NCBI GenBank assembly: GCA_964474655.1
Contig: CAYYTU010000061.1
Coordinates: 1-16,934 of the forward strand
DNA: 16,934 bases
Reading direction: 5' to 3'
DNA from: CAYYTU01 sp964474655
GTDB lineage: Bacteria; Chloroflexota; Anaerolineae; B4-G1
Shown: positions 1-6,522 of the stretch, piece by piece
Position numbering within the stretch: position 1 is the first letter of the stretch
How the letters are laid out: the number at the start of each line of letters is the position of its first letter
The notes under the pieces: generated by a model
What the model was told of the DNA's origin: nothing
Databases searched by the model: none
The model's input: only the letters and a program-made list of their open reading frames with translations
Position numbers and translations under genes: made by a program

Positions 1-2
1 AG

Positions 3-185
3 GAGCCCCGCGAATTCATCCACGAGCTCCAGGACGAGCGCGTGCTCATCTCGCTCGTGACCGGGAAGGCGTTCAAAGGCAAGTTGATAGGCGCCGATTC
101 CTACAACCTGGTGCTCCAGCAAGAAAGTGGCCTGGAGCTGATGATCAGCAAGGGCAACGTCGTCTACCTGCACGCCACGCAGTAG
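3..185 (+). CDS. LSm/Hfq-like RNA-binding protein, 3' end only
   Basis: The frame is open from the window edge to TAG at 183-185 and gives 60 residues; the start lies outside. The visible part reads as an Sm fold. A short helix-like lead (EFIHELQDE) is followed by an Sm1-like strand set (RVLISLVTGKAFKGKLIGAD, then YNLVLQ) and an Sm2-like end (LMISKGNVVYLHA). Hfq and archaeal Sm proteins share this arrangement: hydrophobic strand, G-K-x-x-x-G-x-L turn, then a short VVY strand. The Sm2 motif looks more like the archaeal or LSm type than the YKHAIS of classical Hfq. The likely role is a ring-forming RNA chaperone, which is inferred from fold only. No terminator is seen after it. Confidence 0.6.
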   Translation, partial: EPREFIHELQDERVLISLVTGKAFKGKLIGADSYNLVLQQESGLELMISKGNVVYLHATQ

Positions 186-277
186 CGGGCAATGCCTGAA
201 GTTTGCGATGTCATAGAAAGATCAAGAACATGGGCAGGGGCGCGGCACGCGCTATATCGCTGATTAAACCTGGCGTG

Positions 278-577
278 TCATAAGTAGCGGCTGAACGTCT
301 TCTCGCGGCTGACCGACTTCCGATTGGGCTCCATCACTACCGGGCGGTGGTCGATGCCAGCCGCTCCGCCGCCACCGGTCCGATGCCCCAGATCACGCGC
401 ACGGGCAGCAGCGCCAGAAAGGCTGCCTCCTCACCCAGACGCACCACCTCAGGCCGCCGGGCCAGGGCCAACGAGGCCCCTGACCTCCACCTGCGCAGTC
501 AGGTCAAGATACGCCTCGTCGATGCTCATCTTCTCCACTACTGGCGTCACCTCGTGGTAGAGGTAGTGCATCAGCGG
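278..577 (-). pseudogene. dinB: Decayed DNA polymerase IV (Y-family) fragment
   Basis: Reading the minus strand gives three ordered pieces of a Y-family polymerase in two frames, separated by stops. From 577 down to 449 it reads YHEVTPVVEKMSIDEAYLDL; SIDEAYLD is the catalytic palm motif. From about 451 down to 337, in a shifted frame, it reads RPEVVRLGEEAAFLALLPV and then VIWGIGPVAAERLA, the helix-hairpin-helix region (G-I/V-G-P). From 337 down to 278, shifted again, it reads EPNRKSVSREKTFSRYL, the little-finger start (RKS-S-E-TF). The N-terminal palm and the segments between the pieces are missing, and no start or ribosome-binding site remains, so this is a non-functional remnant. It accounts for most of the otherwise gene-free stretch 186-716; I see nothing in 186-277. 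Confidence 0.75.
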
Positions 578-601
578 TCAAGCCAACTGGGTTGGGGGTG
601 G

Positions 602-630
602 TTGACGCTGACGTCATCCTATGCTAGACT
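602..630 (+). promoter_or_regulatory. Possible sigma70 promoter for the dehalogenase-like gene
   Basis: TTGACG (602-607), a 17-base spacer and TAGACT (625-630) give a reasonable -35 and weak -10 about 90 bases before the GTG start at 717. An overlapping TATGCT (620-625) has too short a spacer. The position suits the downstream gene, but the match is modest. Confidence 0.25.
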
Positions 631-716
631 GCCCGCGTTGATTCGAGAGATAAGTGCGTCAGTTCGCCCCTGGGCTGACGCTGCTATGGCGCAATTCCAG
701 AAGGAATCGCTTGCCA

Positions 717-1910
717 GTGAACTACGAGGTTGATCATCCCACTTACGAAATTGTAGACGAGCCTACCCGCTTCGATGAGCGTGACACAGTCTTCTCCCGC
801 GAGCGGTTGGTGCCCGGTAGCCCCGAGGACCAGAGATATCATAAAGCCCATCCCGAGCGAATCGCGATTGACCGTCGCATCGCCACGTTTGTTGCCTCCA
901 TCGGCCAGGGCGACGAGACCACGCCTCAGCGGGACGCCGCGCTCTACAACGCGACCTTCGATCCGATCGCGGGACTGGCGCTGCCCGACATAGTAGACGG
1001 GAACGTGGCTCCAACCCAAATGGAGGCCGATCCGGCGGCTATGGCCTCGCGCATCAAGCTGCTGGCCCGCCACCTGGGCGCCGCCGACGTGCGCATCGGC
1101 CTACTCAACCCGGCCTGGGTCTACAGCCACCGGGGGACGCCGCCCTTTTTTCCCAACTATCGGCCCAATCCGCCCCATTTCGACGGCCTGCCGACCGGCT
1201 ACAGCGACCAGGTCTGGGGCGACCCGATCGAGATCTCGCACCGCTATGCGATCGCGATGGCCTTTCCGCAGGATCCACAGCTTATCCGCACGGGCGGAAC
1301 GCCCTTTTCAGACTTCGAGGTCGGTCGGGTCTACAGCCTGGGGGCTCTCGCCGCGACTCAACTGGCGGCCTACATCCGGGCCCTGGGCTGGCCCGCCCGG
1401 GCACACCACCTGCGTAACTACGGCGTGCTCATCGTGCCGGTGGCGGTCGACGCGGGGCTAGGGGAGCTGGGCCGCTGTGGCTACTTGATCCATCCCCGGC
1501 TGGGTGCCAACTTGCGCTTGGCTTGCGTCACCACCGATCTGCCCCTGGCCCTCGACCCTCCCAGAAACCTGGGCGTCCAACACTTCTGCGCCACCTGCCT
1601 GAAATGTGCCACCACGTGCCCGGCTGGAGCGATCCCAACCGGGGACAAGGTAGTCGTGCGGGGCATCCGCAAGTGGCAGGTCGAGCCAGAGCAGTGCTTG
1701 CTCTACTGGGGCCATCGCGGGGCAGCCTGCACGATCTGCCAAGCCGTCTGCCCCTGGTCCAAGCCACCGACGCCGTTCCATCGCTTGGTAGCGGGGATTG
1801 CTTTCAACGTTCCTCAAGCCCATCGCTTCCTCGTCTGGGCCGACGATCTGCTCTACGGTGAGCGGTTTCATCCAGCGGCACCTGGCGCTGAGTGGGCAAT
1901 CCAGAAGTAA
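717..1910 (+). CDS. Reductive dehalogenase-like corrinoid/4Fe-4S protein
   Basis: This encodes a 397-residue protein. The C-terminal part carries a dicluster ferredoxin pattern: C291-xx-C294-xx-C297-xxx-C301-P, then C327, and C338-xx-C341-xxx-C345-P. This, together with WQVEPEQCLLYWGHRGAACT, matches reductive dehalogenase RdhA-type proteins better than the related tRNA enzyme QueG. RdhA enzymes use a corrinoid and two Fe-S clusters to remove halogen from organic substrates. There is no twin-arginine signal and no small RdhB-like anchor gene, so a soluble non-respiratory enzyme or a family member of unknown substrate is likely. I chose GTG 717 because AGAAGGAA (699-706) lies upstream and the conserved-looking sequence starts there; TTG 711 is an alternative, and an in-frame start at 654 would add 21 poorly conserved-looking residues. 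Confidence 0.7.
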   Translation: MNYEVDHPTYEIVDEPTRFDERDTVFSRERLVPGSPEDQRYHKAHPERIAIDRRIATFVASIGQGDETTPQRDAALYNATFDPIAGLALPDIVDGNVAPTQMEADPAAMASRIKLLARHLGAADVRIGLLNPAWVYSHRGTPPFFPNYRPNPPHFDGLPTGYSDQVWGDPIEISHRYAIAMAFPQDPQLIRTGGTPFSDFEVGRVYSLGALAATQLAAYIRALGWPARAHHLRNYGVLIVPVAVDAGLGELGRCGYLIHPRLGANLRLACVTTDLPLALDPPRNLGVQHFCATCLKCATTCPAGAIPTGDKVVVRGIRKWQVEPEQCLLYWGHRGAACTICQAVCPWSKPPTPFHRLVAGIAFNVPQAHRFLVWADDLLYGERFHPAAPGAEWAIQK

Positions 1911-1990
1911 TCGCCCCTGCTGGCCTGCGGCGGGCTCAATTGGCCGTCGCTCGTTCAATCATGCGAACGATCTGACGGAAAGGATAGACG

Positions 1991-2328
1991 ATGGTAACTA
2001 CACTGTTTGGCCGTCTGAGGGAAAGAATTGCTCCACAAGCTTATTTGTCTTGCTGGCGCTGATGATTACCCCTGCCTCCTTTACTCCCTATGATCGCGGA
2101 CCTTCCGCACAGACGATCCAGGCCCCCGTGCTCGAAGACAACGTCAGTCGGGACAACGAGCTCGGCATCTACCTCTGGAACTACGGAATTTGTTCGCCTC
2201 CGGAGGATGCAGTGCAGATGAGCGGGAACGACGTCAGCGGCAATCGGCAGGAAGATATACGGTGCGTCGAGTGGGAATGCGGCGCGGGTGAACCCTGCGT
2301 TCCACCTTCTGACGACGGTCCGTGTTGA
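1991..2328 (+). pseudogene. Frameshifted small secreted protein, possible beta-helix repeat remnant
   Basis: A good ribosome-binding site (GGAAAGGA, 1977-1984) precedes ATG 1991, but that frame stops at 2060-2062 after 23 codons. The neighbouring frame stays open to TGA 2326-2328. It begins with a hydrophobic run (LFVLLALMIT, then an Ala/Ser region) that would complete a signal peptide if one frameshift near 2036-2045 were corrected. The rest (ending ...DDGPC) includes VLEDNVSRDNELGIYLW and MSGNDVSGN, which resemble the N-V-S-x-N-x-x-G-I-x-L turns of right-handed beta-helix (NosD-like) proteins, and it has several cysteines near the C-terminus. It is much shorter than a complete beta-helix protein. 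It could be a decayed fragment or carry a sequencing error; the family assignment is weak. Confidence 0.4.
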
Positions 2329-2362
2329 TCGCCCTTGTCGGATACCGGGAAAGATCTCTTCT

Positions 2363-2391
2363 TTGACAGGGGCCCGTTTTCGGGGTAATAT
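2363..2391 (+). promoter_or_regulatory. Sigma70 promoter of the ArsR regulator gene
   Basis: TTGACA (2363-2368), exactly 17 bases, then TAATAT (2386-2391). The -10 element overlaps the start of the dyad at 2390-2409, so a bound repressor would block RNA polymerase. Confidence 0.6.
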
Positions 2392-2409
2392 ATGAGCCGT
2401 TGTTCATAC
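2390..2409 (+). promoter_or_regulatory. ArsR/SmtB-type dyad operator, site 1
   Basis: ATATGAGC-CGTT-GTTCATAC is an imperfect inverted repeat overlapping the -10 element of the regulator's own promoter. It is identical in 17 of 20 positions to the site before the ATPase gene (2856-2875). AT-rich dyads of this TGA...TCA kind are typical binding sites of SmtB, CzrA and CadC repressors. Autorepression by the adjacent ArsR protein is inferred. Confidence 0.6.
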
Positions 2410-2436
2410 ATACGTTATAAACTGGAGTAGGAAGCG

Positions 2437-2814
2437 ATGGATGACCCCGAGATGAGAGAGACGTGTGAGAGCGCGTGCGAAAGCGCAGAGACGGACGCGG
2501 GACGGGTGCGAGGCACCCAGCAGCGTCTGCTCGACGACGACGCCGCCACGCGCCTGGCCGAGACCTTCAAGGCCCTCAGCGATCCCACCCGCGTGCGCAT
2601 CATCTCCGCCCTGCTCCACGACGAGCTGTGCGTCTACGAGCTGGCGGAGGCCGTCGGGACAAGCCAGTCGGCCGTCTCCCACCAACTGCGCACGCTGCGG
2701 GAGATGCACCTGGTGCGCTTCCGCAAGGAGGGCCGGCACGTCTTCTACACTTTGGACGACGATCACATCTACGACCTGTTTCGCCAGGGATTGGAACATA
2801 TCTCGCACGACTGA
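2437..2814 (+). CDS. ArsR/SmtB-family Zn/Co-type metal-responsive repressor
   Basis: This is a 125-residue winged-helix repressor. ATG 2437 has GGAG at 2424-2427. The core FKALSDPTRVRIISALLHDE is the ArsR signature, followed by the recognition helix region (GTSQSAVSHQLRTLREM) and the wing (VRFRKEGRHVFYTL). The last helix carries D108-x-H110 and H121-xx-H124, the alpha5 zinc site spacing of CzrA (D-H-H-H) and SmtB. Metal binding there should release DNA. C65 in ELCVYELA and N-terminal C10 and C14 could contribute a second, CadC-like site, but the second Cys of the usual CxC is absent. The predicted inducer is therefore Zn or Co rather than Cd/Pb only. It is followed after 84 bases by the exporter gene, and both genes have matching operators. 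Confidence 0.9.
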   Translation: MDDPEMRETCESACESAETDAGRVRGTQQRLLDDDAATRLAETFKALSDPTRVRIISALLHDELCVYELAEAVGTSQSAVSHQLRTLREMHLVRFRKEGRHVFYTLDDDHIYDLFRQGLEHISHD

Positions 2815-2855
2815 CCGAAGGGCGGCGCCAGTCACCGTCCATTTTTTGAGCCAAC

Positions 2856-2875
2856 ATATGAGCGGTTACTCATAC
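2856..2875 (+). promoter_or_regulatory. ArsR/SmtB-type dyad operator, site 2, before the metal ATPase
   Basis: ATATGAGC-GGTT-ACTCATAC contains the perfect arms TATGAG/CTCATA and is nearly the same as site 1. A -35-like TTGAGC sits at 2846-2851 and a weak -10 (TCATAC, 2870-2875) lies 18 bases on, so the dyad would fill the promoter spacer. This points to a separately repressed promoter for the exporter. Confidence 0.6.
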
Positions 2876-2898
2876 GTCTCATATTGAGAGGAAAAACA

Positions 2899-5349
2899 AT
2901 GATCGAAAAACTGAAACTGGAAATTCCCGTGCTCCTGCCGGAAAACGGCGAGTGCGCGGACTGCGTGCAGCGCTTGCAGGACACTTTGCGCCGGCACAAA
3001 GGCATTGAGGAGTCCCACGTGGATCAGAGCGGCGATCCGTCCCGCCTCTGCCTGCACTACGACCCCAACCTGATCTCCCTGGCCAAGGTGGAGCGCCACG
3101 CTCGCCAGGAGGGCATCACCATCCAGCAGCGCTACCGTCACCGCGATCTGCGCGTGGAGGGCATGGACTGCGCCGACTGCGCGCTCAAACTGGAGAAGGG
3201 CGTCGGTAGGCTGGACGGGGTGCTGCACACCGCTGTCGACTTCGCCTCCGCCAAAATGCGCGTGGAGTACGACATAGAGCAGGTGGAGCAAGCCGATATC
3301 GCCGGGCGCGTCCGCCGTCTGGGCTACGACGTACGCGAGGAGGGGAAAGCGGCGGCGCCCGAGGCCGGGCCGGGCGGGCTGCGCGGGCTGCTGAATTTTA
3401 TGAGGGGCAAGAGCCGCGACGCCCTGACCCTGATCGCAGGGTTGCTGATCGCTCTGGCCTTCGTGTTGGAGACCTCCGGCCTCTCGGTGACCATCACCCA
3501 CGCCATCTACGGGGCGGCCGTCGCCGTCGGCGGGTTCTACGTGGCCCGCAAAGGCGTCATCGGCGTGTGGATCAACCGCGAGCTGAACATCAACTTCCTG
3601 ATGACGGTGGCCGCGCTGGGCGCGGCGGCCATCGGCGCCTGGGAGGAGGGCGCGCTGGTGGTCTTCCTCTTCAGCCTGGGGGAGACGCTGGAGGGCTACA
3701 CCATGGACCGGGCGCGGAACGCCATTCGCTCGCTGATGGAGCTGGCACCGGCCGAGGCCACCCTGCTGCGCGATTCGGAGCAGCAGCGCGTGCCGGTGGA
3801 GGCGTTGGCGGTGGGCGACGTGATCCTGGTCCGCCCGGGCGAGCGGGCGCCGATGGACGGCGTGGTGCGTCGGGGCAGCTCGGCGGTCAACCAGGCCCCC
3901 ATCACGGGCGAGAGCATCCCGGTGGAGAAGCAGCCGGGGGCCGAGGTCTTCGCCGGCACGGTCAATGGAGAAAGCGCGCTGGAGATCGAGGTCACTCGCC
4001 TGGCCGAGGACAACACCATCAGCCGCGTGATCCACATGGTCGAGCAGGCCCAGGCCCAGAAGGCGCCCTCGCAGCGCTGGGTGGACATCTTCGCCCGGTA
4101 CTACACCCCGGCCGTGGTGGGGCTGGCGGTGCTCATCGCCGCCGTCCCGCCGCTGGCCTTCGGGCAGCCCTTCCTGGAGTCGGGCGCCGGGGCCGGCCAC
4201 GGCTGGCTCTACCGGGCGCTGGCGCTGTTGATCATCGCCTGCCCCTGCGCGCTGGTCATCTCCACCCCGGTAAGCATCGTCAGCGCCATCAGCAGCGCGG
4301 CGCGGCGGGGTGTGCTGTTCAAGGGCGGGGCCTACCTGGAGGCAGCCGGCGGGCTGCGGGTGGTGGCCTTCGACAAGACGGGCACGCTGACCCACGGCGA
4401 GCCGGAGGTGACGGACGTGGTGAGTGCGGATTCCGGATTGCGGATTTCGGATTCGTCTTTCCAATCTGCGCAGGATCCGCAGTCTGAGGTCCTTGAACTG
4501 GCTACGACGGTGGAAAACCGCAGCGAGCATCCGCTGGCGCGGGCCATCGTCGCGGCAGCCGAGGAGCGCGGCATCGCCTTCACCCCCGCCGAGGAGGTCG
4601 AGGCCCTCACCGGACGGGGCGTGCGAGCCGTAGTCGGGGATAGCGAGCTCTACGTCGGCAACCGAAAGCTCTGCGACGAGGTGGGCATCCCCATCCCCGA
4701 GACGTTGGTGGCGCGGGGAGAGGCGCTGGAGGACGAGGGGAAGACGGTGATGTTCGTGGCTTCTGCGGCCGATGATCGCGCCTCGGTGGCTGGCCTCATC
4801 GCCGTCGCCGACACGGTGCGGCCCGACGCCCGGGAGGCGATCGCCGCCCTCAAGCGGATCGGCGTTCGCCGCACGGTGATGCTCACCGGCGACAACGAGC
4901 GCACGGCGGCGGCCATCGCCGCACAGGCCGGCCTCGACGACTTCCGCGCCAACCTGCTGCCCGACGAGAAGGTGGAGGCCATTGAGGATCTGCTGGCCGA
5001 GCACGGTCAGGTGGCCATGGTGGGCGACGGGATCAACGACGCCCCGGCGCTGGCGCAGGCCACGGTGGGCATCGCCATGGGCGGCGCAGGCACCGATCAG
5101 GCGCTGGAGACGGCCGACGTGGCGCTGATGGCCGACGCGCTGGACAAACTTCCCTTCGCCATGCGGCTCAGCCGCCGCACCCTGAACGTCGTGCGCCAGA
5201 ACGTTGGCTTCAGCCTGCTGATCAAGGCGGCCTTTATGGCCCTGGCCATCCCCGGCCTGGCCACGCTGTGGATGGCCGTCTTCGCCGACATGGGCGCCTC
5301 GCTGATCGTGATCTTGAACGGGATGCGGTTGCTGAGGGACAGAACCTGA
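2899..5349 (+). CDS. cadA: Zn/Cd/Pb-exporting P1B-type ATPase
   Basis: This is an 816-residue membrane pump that exports divalent soft metals from the cytoplasm using ATP. ATG 2899 has GAGAGGA six bases upstream; an in-frame TTG at 2884 lies before that ribosome-binding site. Two heavy-metal-binding domains are visible: one with C19-A-D-C22 and one with GMDC91-A-D-C94. Later landmarks are the actuator T336-G-E-S339, the transmembrane metal site C448-P-C450, the phosphorylated D492 in DKTGTLT, SEHPLA in the nucleotide domain, and the hinge G709-D-G-I-N-D714. CPC with this N-terminal pattern suits the CadA/ZntA group rather than copper pumps, and the upstream CzrA-like repressor agrees. A repeat-derived peptide (about residues 509-530) is inserted just after the phosphorylation motif. 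A plausible G.U-containing hairpin (5373-5390) follows the stop, without a T run. Confidence 0.93.
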   Translation: MIEKLKLEIPVLLPENGECADCVQRLQDTLRRHKGIEESHVDQSGDPSRLCLHYDPNLISLAKVERHARQEGITIQQRYRHRDLRVEGMDCADCALKLEKGVGRLDGVLHTAVDFASAKMRVEYDIEQVEQADIAGRVRRLGYDVREEGKAAAPEAGPGGLRGLLNFMRGKSRDALTLIAGLLIALAFVLETSGLSVTITHAIYGAAVAVGGFYVARKGVIGVWINRELNINFLMTVAALGAAAIGAWEEGALVVFLFSLGETLEGYTMDRARNAIRSLMELAPAEATLLRDSEQQRVPVEALAVGDVILVRPGERAPMDGVVRRGSSAVNQAPITGESIPVEKQPGAEVFAGTVNGESALEIEVTRLAEDNTISRVIHMVEQAQAQKAPSQRWVDIFARYYTPAVVGLAVLIAAVPPLAFGQPFLESGAGAGHGWLYRALALLIIACPCALVISTPVSIVSAISSAARRGVLFKGGAYLEAAGGLRVVAFDKTGTLTHGEPEVTDVVSADSGLRISDSSFQSAQDPQSEVLELATTVENRSEHPLARAIVAAAEERGIAFTPAEEVEALTGRGVRAVVGDSELYVGNRKLCDEVGIPIPETLVARGEALEDEGKTVMFVASAADDRASVAGLIAVADTVRPDAREAIAALKRIGVRRTVMLTGDNERTAAAIAAQAGLDDFRANLLPDEKVEAIEDLLAEHGQVAMVGDGINDAPALAQATVGIAMGGAGTDQALETADVALMADALDKLPFAMRLSRRTLNVVRQNVGFSLLIKAAFMALAIPGLATLWMAVFADMGASLIVILNGMRLLRDRT
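4425..4481 (+). repeat. NCGGATT heptamer repeat inserted in frame in the metal ATPase gene
   Basis: Four 7-bp units (GCGGATT, CCGGATT, GCGGATT, TCGGATT) lie head to tail from 4426 to 4453. The outer TGCGGAT (4425-4431) is the exact reverse complement of ATCCGCA (4475-4481), so the element can fold back. On the minus strand it would read RNPxS-like peptides, as dispersed repeats of this kind do in other genomes (from memory). In the ATPase it encodes a Ser/Asp-rich loop (SADSGLRISDSSFQ) where related pumps have a short linker. Confidence 0.6.
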
Positions 5350-5430
5350 TGAAATCCACCATCATCGCGCTGCCCCGTCAAACGGCGGGGGCGGAGGGGG
5401 GCCGAATCTCCCTGGTTGTCAAGAGGCTGC

Positions 5431-5453
5431 TACTGTACAATAGATGCACAGTA
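5431..5453 (+). promoter_or_regulatory. TACTGT-N11-ACAGTA dyad, candidate operator of the SHOCT/sensor operon
   Basis: Perfect 6-bp arms TACTGT (5431-5436) and ACAGTA (5448-5453) surround a -10-like TACAAT (5436-5441), 28 bases before the first SHOCT start. A possible -35 (TTGTCA, 5416-5421) is only 14 bases from that -10, so the promoter itself is uncertain. The dyad differs from the ArsR sites. The LuxR-type protein encoded downstream is a candidate ligand, by inference only. Confidence 0.35.
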
Positions 5454-5480
5454 AGTCAAGATCAGGAGGTGAGAAAAATA

Positions 5481-5708
5481 ATGATGGGATTCGGTTTCTT
5501 GGTGTTGTTGCTGTTGGTGGGTGGGATTCTGGTCGCGCTCCTTGTGGGAGGCGGCGGGGTACTCAGCAAGGCGGGAGATATCGACCTGTCCGGCCTGTCG
5601 GGTCAGAGGCAGCAGCCGTCGGCGCGTCAGGTACTGGACGAACGGCTGGCTCGCGGCGAGATCAGCCCGGAGGAATACGAGGTGATTCGCGCACAGATTG
5701 AATCATAG
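5481..5708 (+). CDS. Small membrane-anchored SHOCT-domain protein
   Basis: This is a 75-residue protein. A strong AGGAGGTGAG (5464-5473) precedes the ATG at 5481 (a second ATG follows at 5484). Residues 4-26 form one glycine-rich hydrophobic helix. After a polar linker, residues 47-74 (SARQVLDERLARGEISPEEY, then EVIRAQIE) match the SHOCT short C-terminal domain, which is thought to mediate oligomerisation and is common in small bacterial membrane proteins of unknown role. It is the first gene of a closely spaced run with a second SHOCT protein, a LuxR-type regulator and a histidine kinase. Confidence 0.75.
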   Translation: MMGFGFLVLLLLVGGILVALLVGGGGVLSKAGDIDLSGLSGQRQQPSARQVLDERLARGEISPEEYEVIRAQIES

Positions 5709-5723
5709 TAAGGAGAGTGTGAG

Positions 5724-5996
5724 ATGGGATTTTGCTGCAATGGATTCGGCTGGGGCGGTATGGGGTGGGGAAGCCTGGGCCTCATTGGCCCGATCCTCAG
5801 CGTGATGTTTTTCGTGGGCCTGCTGGCCGTGTTGGGATTGGGAGCGGTGTGGCTGGCCCGTCAGTTTGGCCATCGGCCCGCTACGTCGCCATTGATGGAA
5901 GTGGATCCGCTGGAGATCGCCCGGCGGCGTCTGGCGGCGGGGGAGATCACCCTTGCTGAGTTCGAGGAGATCCGCGAGCGAATAAGGCCTCACTGA
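5724..5996 (+). CDS. Second small SHOCT-domain membrane protein
   Basis: This is a 90-residue protein, 15 bases after the previous stop, with AAGGAG (5710-5715) eight bases before ATG 5724. The N-terminus is Gly/Trp-rich with a CC pair (residues 4-5) and could touch a metal or membrane surface. A transmembrane helix spans about residues 19-44, and a SHOCT domain covers about 61-88 (DPLEIARRRLAAGEITLAEF...). The same helix-plus-SHOCT plan as its neighbour suggests a duplicated pair or heteromer. Its function is unknown. Confidence 0.8.
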   Translation: MGFCCNGFGWGGMGWGSLGLIGPILSVMFFVGLLAVLGLGAVWLARQFGHRPATSPLMEVDPLEIARRRLAAGEITLAEFEEIRERIRPH

Positions 5997-6018
5997 ATAT
6001 TCGAAAGGAACGTGAGAG

Positions 6019-6522
6019 ATGAGCAGGAGCAACTGGATACTGGGTTTTGGATTGGTGGTGATGTTCGTCGTCCTCGTTGGCCTCGGTCTGCTGTCGATGC
6101 TCTTCGGCGGCTACGGGGGCAGGGGACCGGGGATGATGGGACGCGGCGGTATGAGAGGCGGCTGGTGCCCCTGGTGCGGCGGGACGGGGCTCTTCGGCGG
6201 CGGGCTGCTGGGCGGTACCTTCGGCTTGCTCTTCACGGAGTCGGCGCTCAGCCCGGAGATCGCCAGCAAGGTGGTGCGGCAGGCCACCAGAGGCCGCCCG
6301 GAGGGGGCCGCCGATCAGGTGGAAGCTCTCACCGGCCGGGAACTGGACGTGCTGCGCTTGGTTGCGAAGGGGATGACCAATCGCGAGGTGGGGCGCGAGC
6401 TGGAGATCAGCCACCGCACCGTGCAGGGCCACCTGGCGAACGTTTACGGTAAGCTGGGCGTGAGCAGCCGCACCGAGGCGGTCACCGAGGCGCTCAAGCG
6501 CGGTTGGATTGTGATCGAATGA
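6019..6522 (+). CDS. Membrane-anchored LuxR-type DNA-binding protein lacking a receiver domain
   Basis: This is a 167-residue protein with AAAGGAA (6004-6010) before ATG 6019. Residues 7-29 are a transmembrane helix. A Gly/Met/Arg-rich linker follows, with C50-P-W-C53, and then a second weakly hydrophobic Gly-rich stretch (about 57-72). Residues 103-160 are a complete LuxR/NarL helix-turn-helix (LTGRELDVLRLVAKGMTN, then VGRELEISHRTVQGHLANVY). The phosphoacceptor receiver domain expected for a partner of a NarL-family kinase is absent. The gene overlaps the kinase start by ATGA, so the two are translationally coupled. The likely role is a transcription factor held at the membrane and controlled by the kinase or by proteolysis; the signal route is inferred. 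The N-terminal half resembles the adjacent SHOCT proteins in style, so a fusion is possible. Confidence 0.75.
   Translation: MSRSNWILGFGLVVMFVVLVGLGLLSMLFGGYGGRGPGMMGRGGMRGGWCPWCGGTGLFGGGLLGGTFGLLFTESALSPEIASKVVRQATRGRPEGAADQVEALTGRELDVLRLVAKGMTNREVGRELEISHRTVQGHLANVYGKLGVSSRTEAVTEALKRGWIVIE

Noticed and set aside
324..733. Two overlapping plus-strand open frames
   Set aside because: They are antisense to the dinB remnant and have no recognisable content.
717..1910. Epoxyqueuosine reductase QueG
   Set aside because: It shares the dicluster ferredoxin module, but the sequence around the clusters (CATCLKCATTCP, QCLLYWGHRG) fits RdhA-type proteins better, and the QueG pattern GxCxxCTxCxxACPT is not seen.
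2866..5004. 712-residue open frame on the minus strand
   Set aside because: It lies fully opposite the metal ATPase gene, is rich in His/Arg/Gly of shadow type, and has no recognisable domain or ribosome-binding site; it follows from GC-rich codon usage of the real gene.
5373..5390. Intrinsic terminator after the metal ATPase
   Set aside because: A 7-bp GC-rich hairpin is possible, but no T run follows, so termination there is not supported.
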